Origin: CALMEC01 sp963765105
GTDB lineage: Bacteria; Actinomycetota; Thermoleophilia; Miltoncostaeales; Miltoncostaeaceae
Length of the DNA stretch: 64,000 nt
Assembly (NCBI GenBank): GCA_963765105.1
Contig: CAVXUW010000004.1
Span: 1,116,001 to 1,180,000, forward strand
Direction: 5' to 3'
Part shown: positions 26,652-35,024 of the stretch, in pieces
How positions within the stretch are numbered: position 1 is the stretch's first letter
Layout: every line of letters begins with the position of its first letter
The notes under the pieces: model-generated
Databases searched by the model: none
What the model was told of the DNA's origin: nothing
Seen by the model: the letters and a program-made list of their open reading frames with translations, nothing else
Translations under genes and position numbers: made by a program

Positions 26652-28970
26652 GTGTCCGCCGCGCCTCCCCCTACGCCCAACCTGCCTGACGACGCGCCGC
26701 CACCCCGGCGTCGTGGCGTCGTGCGACGCCTGATCGAACGGTTCGGCCAGGCCTCCTATGCCGGTGTCTGGGTGTCGATCTTCCTGCTCGCCGGCTTCGT
26801 CTCGGCCGGTGCCTCGTTCGTGCCCTTCTTCCACCGTGACGACCCCCACGTGCCGAAGCCACCACCCGACCTCGGACCCCCACCAAAACGCATCGTCGAG
26901 GGCGGCTTCCAGATGGCCGCCAAGGTCGTGGGCCCGCACGTGCGGCCGGCCGTGAACGGACAGTTCGTCAAGTACTTCTGGGGCGGCGTGAACCTGGGCT
27001 CGAGCGTCCCCGGTGAAGACCCCGGCTCCGTCGCCGCAACCCGGCCGGACTACGACCGCTGGTTTGCCGAGATGACCGAGGCCAACATCTCCGTGGTCCG
27101 CATCTACACCATCCTCAGCCCGTCCTTCTACGAGGCCCTACGCGACTACAACCTGGCGCACCCCACCAAGCCGCTCTACGTGTTGCACGGCCTGTGGATC
27201 CCGGAGGACAAGTGGCACGCGAGCAAGAACATCTGGGACCCCGGGGTCGTCCAGGAGATGCGCGAGGAGATCAAAACTGCCGTCGAGGCAGTGAACGGCA
27301 CCGCGGTCATCGACCCGCGACCCGGCCACGCCTCCGGCATCTACAACGCCGACATCTCCCCGTGGGTGATGGGCTGGTCGTTCGGTATCGAGTGGGACCC
27401 GGAGCTGTCAGTGGCGTCCAACACGATCAATGCGAAGCGGGCCCCCTTCCGCGGCAAGTACTTCTCCGCGGTGAAGAGCGCCAACGCGATGGAAAGCTGG
27501 ATCGCGTCGAACATGGACTACTTGGCTGAGCGCGTGGCCACCACGGGATGGAGTGTTCCCATCACGTTCACCAACTGGGACACCACCGACCCGCTCAGCC
27601 ACCCCGAGGAGCCGCTCTTTACGGAAGACCTCGTATCGATCGACGCGATGAAGATCAAAGTGTCGACGGCCTGGCCGGCAGGACAGTTCGCGAGCTTCCA
27701 CGCCTACCCGTACTACCCCGACTTCCTGCGCTGGCAGCCCAGCTACCTGAACTACCGCCGCCCCCGTGACGGCACGATCGACCCGTACGCCGGTTACATC
27801 AACGACCTAAAGCGCCACCACAGAGGCATGGCACTCATGATCACCGAGTTTGGCCAGCCCACCTCCCTGGGCTGCGCGCACTACGGACCAGGTCGCAAAC
27901 GCAACCAGGGCTGCCAGAGCGAGCAGGAAGGGGCCGTCAACACCGTCGACATGCTCGACGTCATCGCCGAGGAGGGCCTGGCCGGTGGACTGGTGTTCAT
28001 GTGGCTCGACGAGTGGTTCAAGTTCACGTGGAACACCATCGAGTACGAGCTGCCTCCCACACGGCGTCGACTGTGGCGAAACGTCTTCACCAACGAGGAG
28101 CACTACGGCATCATCGCGGCCGAGGCCGGCCCGGTGCCGACCGTCGACCTCGATGGCGACGACTTGGAGTGGGAGGGCACACCAAGCCTTGCCGCCGGCA
28201 CCGGCTCGGTCAGCACGGTCAGCGTGAAGAACGACGCTGAGAACGTGTACCTGCGACTCAAGGTGTCGCCGGAGCTGTGGAAGAAGAAGCGCATCGTCAT
28301 TGGCCTGAACGCGCGTCCCGGCGGGAACAAGGGCCTCCCCGGTCTCCCGGGTGTCGACCCGAAAGCCGAGATGGCCGTCGTCATCGAGCCGGGCGGACAG
28401 GCCCGCATGCTCCACGCCGGGTGGATCGAGGCCCTCGGCGTCCGCTTCAACGGTAAGGCCCGCCCGGACAAGAAATTCGTTGACACCCCCGATTCCGACA
28501 TCGTGTTCGAAAGCGGGGCGTGGACTCGCCTGCGGCAGATCCTCAACTACCCGTACGAGGTGGGACGCACCGGCTTCCAGAACCCCACCGAAACACGTGA
28601 TGCGTCGCTCATACCGTGGGGCCCCGCCGACCCCGCCGAACGCGGCTTCGACGACCGCAACCTCATCATCGGCAAAGACCAGATCCTCGAGATCGCCCTG
28701 CCCTGGGGAATGATGACGTTCTCCGACCCGTCGAGCCACCGCCTCTACGCACCCAACATGAACGCGAACTGGAAGCAGCAGGTCACGTCGCAGAAGATCG
28801 ACCGCCTCGGCATCTCGGTCGCCGTCGAGGGCGAGTCGCTCCTCACCACCCCGGGCTACACCTGGGAGGGCTGGGATTCCGTGAAGTGGCACGAGCGGCG
28901 CAAGGCCGGCTGGCCGACATTCGTGAAGCACTTCGGCAAGTACCGCGCGCCGTTCGACGTCGTCAAGTAG
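26652..28970 (+). CDS. Membrane-anchored glycoside-hydrolase-like protein
   Basis: 772 residues. A basic, Pro-rich cytoplasmic start is followed by a helix (about 38-58, VWVSIFLLAGFVSAGASFV) and a long extracellular part. Residues of about 95-480 look like a (beta/alpha)8 glycosidase: FWGGVNLGSSVPG, VVRIYTILSPSFYEA, MGWSFGIEWDPEL and a likely nucleophile Glu in ALMITEFGQPTS. A C-terminal beta region (about 500-770) with DGDDLEWEG and NAEN-like strands may bind carbohydrate. The substrate is unknown, possibly a surface glycan. The GTG start at 26652 has little sequence support, with AGGAG about five bases ahead. It stands alone and faces the Nudix-GNAT gene. Confidence 0.75.
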   Translation: MSAAPPPTPNLPDDAPPPRRRGVVRRLIERFGQASYAGVWVSIFLLAGFVSAGASFVPFFHRDDPHVPKPPPDLGPPPKRIVEGGFQMAAKVVGPHVRPAVNGQFVKYFWGGVNLGSSVPGEDPGSVAATRPDYDRWFAEMTEANISVVRIYTILSPSFYEALRDYNLAHPTKPLYVLHGLWIPEDKWHASKNIWDPGVVQEMREEIKTAVEAVNGTAVIDPRPGHASGIYNADISPWVMGWSFGIEWDPELSVASNTINAKRAPFRGKYFSAVKSANAMESWIASNMDYLAERVATTGWSVPITFTNWDTTDPLSHPEEPLFTEDLVSIDAMKIKVSTAWPAGQFASFHAYPYYPDFLRWQPSYLNYRRPRDGTIDPYAGYINDLKRHHRGMALMITEFGQPTSLGCAHYGPGRKRNQGCQSEQEGAVNTVDMLDVIAEEGLAGGLVFMWLDEWFKFTWNTIEYELPPTRRRLWRNVFTNEEHYGIIAAEAGPVPTVDLDGDDLEWEGTPSLAAGTGSVSTVSVKNDAENVYLRLKVSPELWKKKRIVIGLNARPGGNKGLPGLPGVDPKAEMAVVIEPGGQARMLHAGWIEALGVRFNGKARPDKKFVDTPDSDIVFESGAWTRLRQILNYPYEVGRTGFQNPTETRDASLIPWGPADPAERGFDDRNLIIGKDQILEIALPWGMMTFSDPSSHRLYAPNMNANWKQQVTSQKIDRLGISVAVEGESLLTTPGYTWEGWDSVKWHERRKAGWPTFVKHFGKYRAPFDVVK

Positions 28971-29042
28971 TCATCCCTCGGCCCGGACGTGGCGCCCGGC
29001 ACCATTCGCGGAGCTCACAGCGCCGATCCCCTCGACGACTTC

Positions 29043-29102
29043 CGTGACGGCTTCGCGACACTGCTGTGATGAGTGGCCACCCGCGCACTGCCGATTGGCC
29101 AC
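29043..29102. repeat. 60-bp direct repeat, copy 1
   Basis: Begins CGTGACGGCTTCGCGACACT and ends ATTGGCCAC. It matches the copy at 29198-29257 in all but about seven positions, with no gap. It includes GTGATGAGTGGCCA and TTGGCCA, so each unit ends with a short inverted TGGCCA pair. Confidence 0.8.
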
Positions 29103-29197
29103 GTGTCTCGCCCCCCGCCCGGTAGCCGTTTCTGTCCCGGCAGGGCGTGGAGTCGGCGACCTTTTTGTCCTCTGCGGCAGTCACGGGTGGCGGTTCG

Positions 29198-29257
29198 CGT
29201 GACGGTTTCGTGACACTCCTGTGATGAGTGGCCAACCGCGCACGGCCAATTGGCCAC
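29198..29257. repeat. 60-bp direct repeat, copy 2
   Basis: Begins CGTGACGGTTTCGTGACACT and ends ATTGGCCAC; the partner starts 155 bp upstream. Copies in the same orientation within a non-coding gap suggest a duplicated regulatory or mobile-element-derived unit, which I cannot name. Confidence 0.8.
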
Positions 29258-29343
29258 TCCTCGGGCCAGTTGTCAGCTCGTAGCGTCCTCCTACCTGCCC
29301 TAACGCCGGATTCGTGTACGCACCTCCGGTTGATCATCAGACT

Positions 29344-29374
29344 GTTCGGATTGGTGCCTGGCACCAATCCGAAC
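29344..29374. terminator. Perfect 15-bp-arm palindrome between convergent genes (candidate bidirectional terminator)
   Basis: Arms GTTCGGATTGGTGCC and GGCACCAATCCGAAC are separated by a single T. The centre GGTGCCTGGCACC resembles a palindrome abundant in some GC-rich genomes (recollection, not searched). It lies 17 bp past the Nudix-GNAT stop and 370 bp after the opposing gene. No T-tract follows on either side, so it could be a terminator, an mRNA-stabilising hairpin or a REP-like element. Confidence 0.5.
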
Positions 29375-29391
29375 ACCTGGTGAACGTGGGG

Positions 29392-30378
29392 CTAGGTGGG
29401 TCCGCTCCACTGGTAGCGAACGTTGGGCTGGCCTTCCTCGTTGCCCGATCCATCGCCAAACTCGACCGCAGTCAAACCGGCGCTCTCGGAGAACCGGCGG
29501 GCCTGGTCGTTCACGGTGAACGTCCAGAGCGAGAACCCGCCGGGCAGACGGGCCTTCGCCTGATCGAGCAGCATCGTGCCGATCCCACGCCCGACGAATG
29601 CCGGGTCGACGTACAGGTGATCGACTGAGCCCGGGGTCAGGCTGAGGTAGCCGATGACCGCGCCGGCCGCAGCGACGACGTGCACCTCGGACTGCGCGAT
29701 CATCGTCGTGCGTATCCACTCCCGCACCGCATCGTCAGAGTGCGCGAGCGTAACGTCGGTGCCGCGATAGGCCCACCCGAACGAGCGGAGGTACACCTCG
29801 GCCATCGCGGCCGCGTCGGCGTCGGTAGCCATGCGTAGGGACGGATTCATCAGCGCGGTGATCACTCCGACAAGGCCCGCTTCGTCGATCGTTTGCGCCT
29901 CCTGCCACGACCACCACCGCACCTCTGGGCTTTCCCCGTCGGGAGGTGACGGGTCCTCATCCGGCCCCCAGAGGAGATAGCGCAGATCGAGATGACGATG
30001 CCCACGGGGCCCGGGATGCGCGTCGACATTGACCAGTTCGGGATGGCCCGAGAAGTGCTCGACCGGGATCCCCGTCTCCTCCCGCACTTCACGCAGCGCC
30101 GCCGCCTCGGGGGCTTCGTCGTCGTCGATGTGTCCACCGGGTTGCAACCAGATGCCCAGCCGCTTGTGCCGGTGAAGCAGCAGTCCACGCGGACCGACGA
30201 CAATGGCCGACGCGGTCACGTGGGTTGGGTCGGCCTCCTGCGAGCAGGGTTCGCCGAGCTCGGTCAGACCACGGCGCAGCTCGTCGATCGACGAGCGCTC
30301 CCGGTCATCAAGGGGCGGGCGCCGTCGACACAGGGCATCGATCTGGGCAGTGAGGTGACGGCGGAGGTCATCGGACAC
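29392..30378 (-). CDS. Nudix hydrolase-GNAT acetyltransferase fusion
   Basis: 328 residues joining two enzymes. The first half (about 20-180) is a Nudix domain with a complete box GGHIDDDEAPEAAALREVRE followed by ETGI, fitting G-x5-E-x7-REuxEExGu, so it should hydrolyse a nucleoside-diphosphate derivative. The second half (about 180-325) is a GNAT domain with the acetyl-CoA loop VDPAFVGRGIGTMLLDQAKA. Substrates of both are unknown. The GTG at 30378 is directly preceded by GAGGGA; a start at 30450 would overlap the recombinase gene. It follows the two recombinases by 22 bp and may share their message. Confidence 0.83.
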   Translation of the reverse strand: MSDDLRRHLTAQIDALCRRRPPLDDRERSSIDELRRGLTELGEPCSQEADPTHVTASAIVVGPRGLLLHRHKRLGIWLQPGGHIDDDEAPEAAALREVREETGIPVEHFSGHPELVNVDAHPGPRGHRHLDLRYLLWGPDEDPSPPDGESPEVRWWSWQEAQTIDEAGLVGVITALMNPSLRMATDADAAAMAEVYLRSFGWAYRGTDVTLAHSDDAVREWIRTTMIAQSEVHVVAAAGAVIGYLSLTPGSVDHLYVDPAFVGRGIGTMLLDQAKARLPGGFSLWTFTVNDQARRFSESAGLTAVEFGDGSGNEEGQPNVRYQWSGPT

Positions 30379-30400
30379 TCCCTCAGCATGCCGAAGGCCG

Positions 30401-31423
30401 CTAGGCCACGCGACGGCGGCTGCGAGGGTGGGCGCGGTCGAAGTCGTCACGCAGGTGGGCAGCGGTGACGTGGGTGTAGATCTCGGTGGTCACCGGGCTC
30501 GCGTGGCCCAGGTGAGCCTGGACGTAGCGGATGTCGACGCCCGCCTGGATGAGGTGCGTTCCGCAGGAGTGGCGCAAGGCGTGTGGGAACACGCGCTGGC
30601 CATCGCTGAGGAGTCCGGCCCGTTCGGCGACCTGTTGAACCAGCTTCCACACCGCCGAACGCCCGATGCGGCGACCGCGGGTGGTGAGGAACACCGCGTC
30701 GGCGTCACGATGCCTCGACTGATCGCCCCGTGGGGTGCGGTCACGTGCCCGAAGCTCGGGACGGCCCACCACGAGGTAGGCGGTGAGGGCGCGACGGGCC
30801 ATCACCGGCACCGCGACGGCACGCTCCTTTCCACCTTTGCCGAGGACGATCACATAGGGGTCATCGGCATCCTCCAGATGGCAGTTTCCCACGTTGAGGG
30901 CCGCCAGCTCGCTGGCGCGCACCCCCATTCCGTAGAGCGTTTCGATCACGGCATGGGTTCGCGCGCCCTCCGGACCCGGCAGCCGCGCAGCGCCGTCGCA
31001 CATCGCACGCACCTGGGACTGATCGAGCGCCACGACCTCGCGGCCGATGACCCGGTGCGCATCGGCCACGCCACCCGGCGGCCCCAGCTCGCTCACCGGG
31101 CTCTCCAACGCATAGAGCCGCGCCCACCACTTGCAGAACGCCCGAATCGCCGCGACACGTCGGCGCCGGCTGGCGACACTGCCGACGAGGCCGTCGCGCC
31201 AATCCTGCCACCACTCCGGCGGTCGCGCGGCGAGCTCCTCGGCAGCGGCGCGCGCAACCGGATTGTTCTCGACGCCATGCACCGACGGTTTCGCAGCGGT
31301 CGGCGCTACCGCCAACGTGTCGGCCAGCAGGAGCAAGTCGCGCCGGTAGGCGGCGCGGGTGTTGACACTCGCCTTCGTGGCAAGGAAGCCCTCCACCAAC
31401 GCCCAATAGCCCTCCGCCGTCAT
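30401..31423 (-). CDS. Tyrosine recombinase, second of a tandem pair (XerC/XerD-like)
   Basis: 340 residues. The N-terminal SAM-like core-binding domain (about 5-125) is followed by the catalytic domain: Arg in LYGMGVRASELAALN, Lys in VLGKGGKERAVAVPV, HALRHSCGTHLIQAG (HxxR), the His of AHLGHASPVTTEIYTHV, and Tyr in that last motif. All catalytic residues are present. Its ATG overlaps the stop of the first recombinase (ATGA), so the two are made together. The size and lack of phage genes suggest chromosome-dimer resolution, or a paired recombinase system, more than an integrase. No dif-like site was found nearby. Confidence 0.87.
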   Translation of the reverse strand: MTAEGYWALVEGFLATKASVNTRAAYRRDLLLLADTLAVAPTAAKPSVHGVENNPVARAAAEELAARPPEWWQDWRDGLVGSVASRRRRVAAIRAFCKWWARLYALESPVSELGPPGGVADAHRVIGREVVALDQSQVRAMCDGAARLPGPEGARTHAVIETLYGMGVRASELAALNVGNCHLEDADDPYVIVLGKGGKERAVAVPVMARRALTAYLVVGRPELRARDRTPRGDQSRHRDADAVFLTTRGRRIGRSAVWKLVQQVAERAGLLSDGQRVFPHALRHSCGTHLIQAGVDIRYVQAHLGHASPVTTEIYTHVTAAHLRDDFDRAHPRSRRRVA

Positions 31424-32352
31424 CCGCGCGGGTGGCCGCGTTTGAGGGCGCGTTGCATGGCCTTGGTTGTGACGCCGGTGTAGCGCTGCGTCGTGGCGAG
31501 GCTGCCGTGGCCGAGAATCTCCTGCACCACCCGCAGGTGCGCCCCGCCCGACCCGTCGGGACCCTCCAACAGATGGGTGGCGGCGGCATGGCGAAGTAGG
31601 TGGGGGCCACCGGCGCGTCCACTGCGACGCAGCTCACGTGCCACAACCCGGTAGACCGCGCTGCCGTCCATCGCACCACCCGAGCGCGTCACGAACACCG
31701 TCGCAACGTTCGCGGCCAGGTGGGCGCCGCGGGTGAGCACCGGACGGCCGTCGGCCAGCCAGATGCGCAGGGCGTCAACCGACGGCTCGGTCAGCGGAAT
31801 CGTTCGCGCCTTGCCGCCCTTGCCCACCACACGGATGCGCTCGTGCTCGAAGTCGACCCCGGCCAGCACCAGATCACACAGTTCCTGGCGACGGAGGCCG
31901 CTGCCGTAGAGCAGCTCCACCATGGCCCGGTCGCGCAGAACGAGTGCCTCGGCGTTCGCCCCGCGAGGGTTCACCGACCCGGCGCCGTCGACCACCCGGG
32001 CGGCATCGTCACGCGACAGTCGCGGAATGGGTCGCGGCACCACCTTGGGCGCATCGATGAGATCGGCTGGGGAGCGGTTTGGTGGGAACAGGGGCGCCAG
32101 CCATTCGGCGGTGGCGATGAGCGCCCGGCGACGCGTGGCGGCCGACCATTCGCGATCGCGGAAGCATGCCTCGAGAGCCGAGGAAGTGACCTGGGCGGGA
32201 TCGTCGACACCGTGGGCCGCCAACCAGGTGGCCACGCGCCGGCAGTCGGCGAGGTACTGCTCACGGGTGCGGGGCGCCAGCTCACGCCGCCGGCCGCCTT
32301 GGCGAGCGAGGGTCACTGCGAACTGCTCCAGAGATGCGTCCCACGAGGGCAT
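31420..32352 (-). CDS. Tyrosine recombinase, first of a tandem pair (XerC/XerD-like)
   Basis: 310 residues. The core-binding domain covers 1-110 with RTREQYLADCRRVATWL. The catalytic residues are Arg in LYGSGLRRQELCDLV, Lys in VVGKGGKARTIPLTE, PHLLRHAAATHLLEG (HxxR), His/Tyr in ILGHGSLATTQRYTGV. The ATG at 32352 begins PSWDASLEQF; a longer reading is Gly-rich and not conserved-looking. It lies two bases downstream of the Ser/Thr kinase stop and overlaps the second recombinase. It resembles its tandem neighbour in motif layout but not closely, so the pair is likely an old heterodimer (inference). Confidence 0.87.
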   Translation of the reverse strand: MPSWDASLEQFAVTLARQGGRRRELAPRTREQYLADCRRVATWLAAHGVDDPAQVTSSALEACFRDREWSAATRRRALIATAEWLAPLFPPNRSPADLIDAPKVVPRPIPRLSRDDAARVVDGAGSVNPRGANAEALVLRDRAMVELLYGSGLRRQELCDLVLAGVDFEHERIRVVGKGGKARTIPLTEPSVDALRIWLADGRPVLTRGAHLAANVATVFVTRSGGAMDGSAVYRVVARELRRSGRAGGPHLLRHAAATHLLEGPDGSGGAHLRVVQEILGHGSLATTQRYTGVTTKAMQRALKRGHPRG

Positions 32353-32354
32353 CC

Positions 32355-33845
32355 CTAGGTTTTCGCCACCCCCAGCACCACAACCTCCCCCAACGCGGCA
32401 CGAAACGACGTGCCGGAACCGGGTAACTCGGTAAACCACACAACGATCTCGCTCACTGCGGTGTCACGACCCTTGGTGATCGCGATCTCACTATTGCCAT
32501 CGGGAATCGGGCCCTCCCCCAACACGGTGCGCGAATCGGGCTGCGTCGAGTCACTCGGTGCGGGGCCAAGGATCTGAACCCGGCCCCCGGGAGTGGCCGA
32601 CGTGAGGCGAACCGATCGCACCATCACCGGTGTGGCGAGCGTCAACTTCAACCCGACGCCCGTCTTCAAGCGGCCGAGGTCGGCGCTCTGATACTGCTCG
32701 GTCGTCCACTGGGTGGCGGGGTCACCGTCCGAGACCTTGCCGACATCGGTGGAGTTCTCGCCATTGTCGCCCAGCGGATCGTCCGCCTGGGCGGTGAAGG
32801 TGACGGCAGCGGCAGCGACCTCCCCGCCGTCGTCGCCCGCGAACGCACCGCCCTTCCACAGGCCCACGCCCGCCGCCACGAGAATCGCCATTCCGGCCGC
32901 GACAAGGGGGGCCACCGGACGCCTATTTGGTGCGGGCTTGCTGCGGATGGCGCGCATGCGGGCCGTGGTGGGGTCGTCGGACACCGGCGAGTGAGCACGT
33001 GTGGAGTCAACGCGACTGCCCTCCAAGGCATCCGCAAACGCTGCCGCGGTGGGAAAGCGGGCCGCCGGGTCCTTCGACAGTGCGCGCAGGCACACCCCGG
33101 CCAGGTCCTTCGGCACCTCTTTGTTCATCGCGCGTGGGTTGGGCGGTGCTTCGTAGACATGCTTCGTGGCGATCGCCACCGCGTTCTCACCCGGAAAAGG
33201 CAGCTTGCCCGTGAGCGCCTCAAACAACACCACGCCAAGCGAGTAGATGTCGCCGCGGTGGTCGACGTCTTTCCCCTCGGCCTGCTCCGGCGAGAGGTAG
33301 TCGCTCGACCCCAGCACGATGCCCGTCTTGGTGAGGCCGGCGGTGTCGGCCTCGATGATGCGCGCAATGCCGAAATCGGTGAGCTTTGCTGTGCCGTCAT
33401 TGGTGACCATGACGTTGTGCGACTTGATGTCACGATGCACCACGCCGCTGTCATGCGCCGACGCCAAGGCCCGCGCCACTTGGGCGCACACGGTGGCCGC
33501 CCGCTCCGGAGGAAGACGACCGTGCTGGCGGACGATGGTCTTGAGGTCACGCCCGTCGACCAGCTCGAACACCAGGAAGGGTTCGCCGTTCTCATTGCCC
33601 TGGTCCAGCAGCCGAACGAGGTTGGGATGCGACAGCCGAGCCACGGCGGCGCCCTCACGACGGAAACGCTCCATCAACTCGTCGTCGTCCTGCAAACGGG
33701 CGTGCAGGCGCTTGACCGCGACGGCCTCGTTGGTGGTTGTGTCCATGGCGCGCCACACAGACGCCATGCCGCCACGGCCAATCAGCCGTTCGAGGCGGTA
33801 GCGGTCGGCGAGGAGTGCGTTACCGACGGTCACGTGACCGACCAT
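32355..33845 (-). CDS. Ser/Thr protein kinase with extracytoplasmic discoidin-like domain
   Basis: 496 residues. The Hanks kinase domain (about 15-275) has IGRGGMASVWRAMD, VAVKRL, HRDIKSHNVMV, DFGIARI and YLSPEQAEGKDV. A Ser/Thr-rich juxtamembrane segment leads to one helix (about 307-327, PVAPLVAAGMAILVAAGVGL). The outer part (about 345-490) contains KVSDGDPATQWTTEQYQSAD and reads as a jelly-roll of the discoidin (F5/8 C) type, as also occurs at the end of actinobacterial MviN. It may sense a wall ligand. It heads a run of same-strand genes with both Xer-like recombinases and the Nudix-GNAT gene. Confidence 0.87.
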   Translation of the reverse strand: MVGHVTVGNALLADRYRLERLIGRGGMASVWRAMDTTTNEAVAVKRLHARLQDDDELMERFRREGAAVARLSHPNLVRLLDQGNENGEPFLVFELVDGRDLKTIVRQHGRLPPERAATVCAQVARALASAHDSGVVHRDIKSHNVMVTNDGTAKLTDFGIARIIEADTAGLTKTGIVLGSSDYLSPEQAEGKDVDHRGDIYSLGVVLFEALTGKLPFPGENAVAIATKHVYEAPPNPRAMNKEVPKDLAGVCLRALSKDPAARFPTAAAFADALEGSRVDSTRAHSPVSDDPTTARMRAIRSKPAPNRRPVAPLVAAGMAILVAAGVGLWKGGAFAGDDGGEVAAAAVTFTAQADDPLGDNGENSTDVGKVSDGDPATQWTTEQYQSADLGRLKTGVGLKLTLATPVMVRSVRLTSATPGGRVQILGPAPSDSTQPDSRTVLGEGPIPDGNSEIAITKGRDTAVSEIVVWFTELPGSGTSFRAALGEVVVLGVAKT

Positions 33846-33897
33846 AACTCACGTCGGGGCCAGAGGCGCCATGCCCAGGGCCCCCAACGTGATGACG

Positions 33898-34593
33898 CTA
33901 GGCGGTCTCGTCGCCAGAGAAGCGACGGATGAACCAGTACAGAAGCCCACCCAAGGCGCCTCCAAGCAGTGGCGCAAGGATGAATAGCCAGAGGTCCTTG
34001 CTGGTGCCGGCAATCGTCGCCGGCGAGAGGGACCGTGCCGGGTTGAACGAACCGCTGGTAAATGGACCGACCGTGATGGCGGCCGTAAAGATGAAGGCGC
34101 CGATTGCGATCGGAGCATTCACACCGTTCCACGGAGCCCGTTTGTCGGTCGCGACACCGCAGATGACAAGCACGAACAACATCGTGGCGATCACCTCGAG
34201 CACGAAGGCCCGACCGTCTTTGATGCCGTCCGGCACCGCGCTCGGCAGGGCATCGGTGACCTTGCTCGAGTGAATCGCCGAGACGATTCCCGCAGCGAGG
34301 GTACCTCCAAGGAACTGCGCGAACCAGTAGCCGGGAAGCTCCTTCCAGGGAAACTGCCGTCCAACGGCAAGCCCCAGTGTGACCGCCGGGTTGTAGTGGC
34401 CACCAGAGATATGACCGAACGCGAAGATTGCTAGGGCCAAACCGATACCGAAGGCCGCCGCGATGGCGGTGCCCGGAATGGCATCTGGTCCCAGGTCGGT
34501 TGCGACGGCAATAGCGGAAAAACCAAGAAAGAAAAACAGGAACGTGCCCGCGACCTCGGCAGCAAGCCGGGACGCATAGGACGGAGCTTTCAC
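33898..34593 (-). CDS. Aquaporin / MIP-family channel
   Basis: 231 residues, six transmembrane helices plus two half-helices. Both pore motifs are visible: HISGGHYNPAVTLGLAVGRQ (first NPA) and TSGSFNPARSLSPATIAG (second NPA, with Arg of the selectivity filter in NPARS). The residues around them fit a water-type aquaporin better than a glycerol facilitator, but selectivity is inferred. The GTG at 34593 follows GGAG by about eight bases. It stands alone, between the kinase and tRNA-Tyr. Confidence 0.9.
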   Translation of the reverse strand: MKAPSYASRLAAEVAGTFLFFFLGFSAIAVATDLGPDAIPGTAIAAAFGIGLALAIFAFGHISGGHYNPAVTLGLAVGRQFPWKELPGYWFAQFLGGTLAAGIVSAIHSSKVTDALPSAVPDGIKDGRAFVLEVIATMLFVLVICGVATDKRAPWNGVNAPIAIGAFIFTAAITVGPFTSGSFNPARSLSPATIAGTSKDLWLFILAPLLGGALGGLLYWFIRRFSGDETA

Positions 34594-34696
34594 GGACTCT
34601 CCTCGGGATGCGGGGGTAGTGCCCGCAAACGTATCCGCCGCCCAGGACGGCAAACGCTTGAGGGGACGCGCCCGTTCCAGTACCCTCCATCGGCCC

Positions 34697-34778
34697 GGGG
34701 GGATGCCCGAGTGGTCAAAGGGAACGGTCTGTAAAATCGTCGGCTCAGCCTACGGAGGTTCGAACCCTCCTCCCCCCA
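34697..34778 (+). tRNA. tRNA-Tyr (anticodon GTA)
   Basis: 82 nt. Acceptor GGGGGGA/TCCCCCC with discriminator A, anticodon arm ACGGT-CTGTAAA-ATCGT (anticodon GTA), a long variable arm and T arm GGAGG-TTCGAAC-CCTCC. No CCA. First of a Tyr-Thr-Met cluster. Confidence 0.95.
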
Positions 34779-34801
34779 CTCCGACGAACGTGTGTCGGTA
34801 C

Positions 34802-34874
34802 GCCCAGTTAGCTCAGTTGGTAGAGCACCTCCATGGTAAGGAGGGGGTCAACGGTTCGAGTCCGTTACTGGGCT
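34802..34874 (+). tRNA. tRNA-Thr (anticodon GGT)
   Basis: 73 nt. Acceptor GCCCAGT/ACTGGGC with discriminator T, anticodon arm CCTCC-ATGGTAA-GGAGG (anticodon GGT), T arm AACGG-TTCGAGT-CCGTT. No CCA. 23 bp after tRNA-Tyr. Confidence 0.95.
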
Positions 34875-34877
34875 TTC

Positions 34878-34893
34878 GCCCCTGAGAAGGGGC
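34878..34893 (+). other. GNRA-type hairpin in the tRNA spacer
   Basis: GCCCCT-GAGA-AGGGGC, a perfect six-bp stem with a GAGA tetraloop, lies between tRNA-Thr and tRNA-Met. It may serve as a processing signal for the tRNA precursor. Confidence 0.45.
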
Positions 34894-34899
34894 GGGCGA

Positions 34900-34973
34900 G
34901 GCGGCGTAGCTCAGTTGGTTAGAGCAGCGGAATCATAATCCGCGTGTCGCAGGTTCGAGTCCTGCCGCCGCTA
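34900..34973 (+). tRNA. tRNA-Met (anticodon CAT), integration target
   Basis: 74 nt. Acceptor GGCGGCG/CGCCGCT (first pair G-U) with discriminator A, anticodon arm GCGGA-ATCATAA-TCCGC (CAT), T arm GCAGG-TTCGAGT-CCTGC. The layout matches the elongator Met tRNA rather than the Ile2 form. The 3' part from the anticodon loop (34931) to the end is shared exactly with a copy at 38067, so a mobile element has integrated here without destroying the gene. Confidence 0.92.
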
Positions 34974-35003
34974 CTGGGTTCACGGGCCACGGAAGGCCAG
35001 GGG
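34931..35003 (+). repeat. attL: 73-bp direct repeat, left copy
   Basis: Starts AATCATAATCCGCGTGTCGC in the tRNA-Met anticodon loop and ends GGAAGGCCAGGGG. Its first 43 bases are the tRNA 3' half. It is identical to 38067-38139, which is the signature of site-specific integration by a tyrosine recombinase at a tRNA 3' end. Confidence 0.92.
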
Positions 35004-35024
35004 GTCAACACATGGGTCAACACG
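35002..35024. repeat. GGGTCAACA repeat pair next to attL
   Basis: Two copies of GGGTCAACAC, spaced ATG, directly follow the left direct repeat. The same pair recurs at 37938-37960 near the other end. Their position suits integrase arm-type or excisionase sites. Confidence 0.6.

Larger units (their letters stand above)
28971..29391. other. 421-bp non-coding gap with direct repeat and palindrome
   Basis: No convincing gene lies between the glycosidase-like gene and the convergent Nudix-GNAT gene. The gap holds two diverged copies of a 60-bp unit and a perfect 31-base palindrome, annotated separately. The rest has no pattern I recognise, apart from a partial palindrome GGCGCCCGGCACC near 28992. 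Confidence 0.7.
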
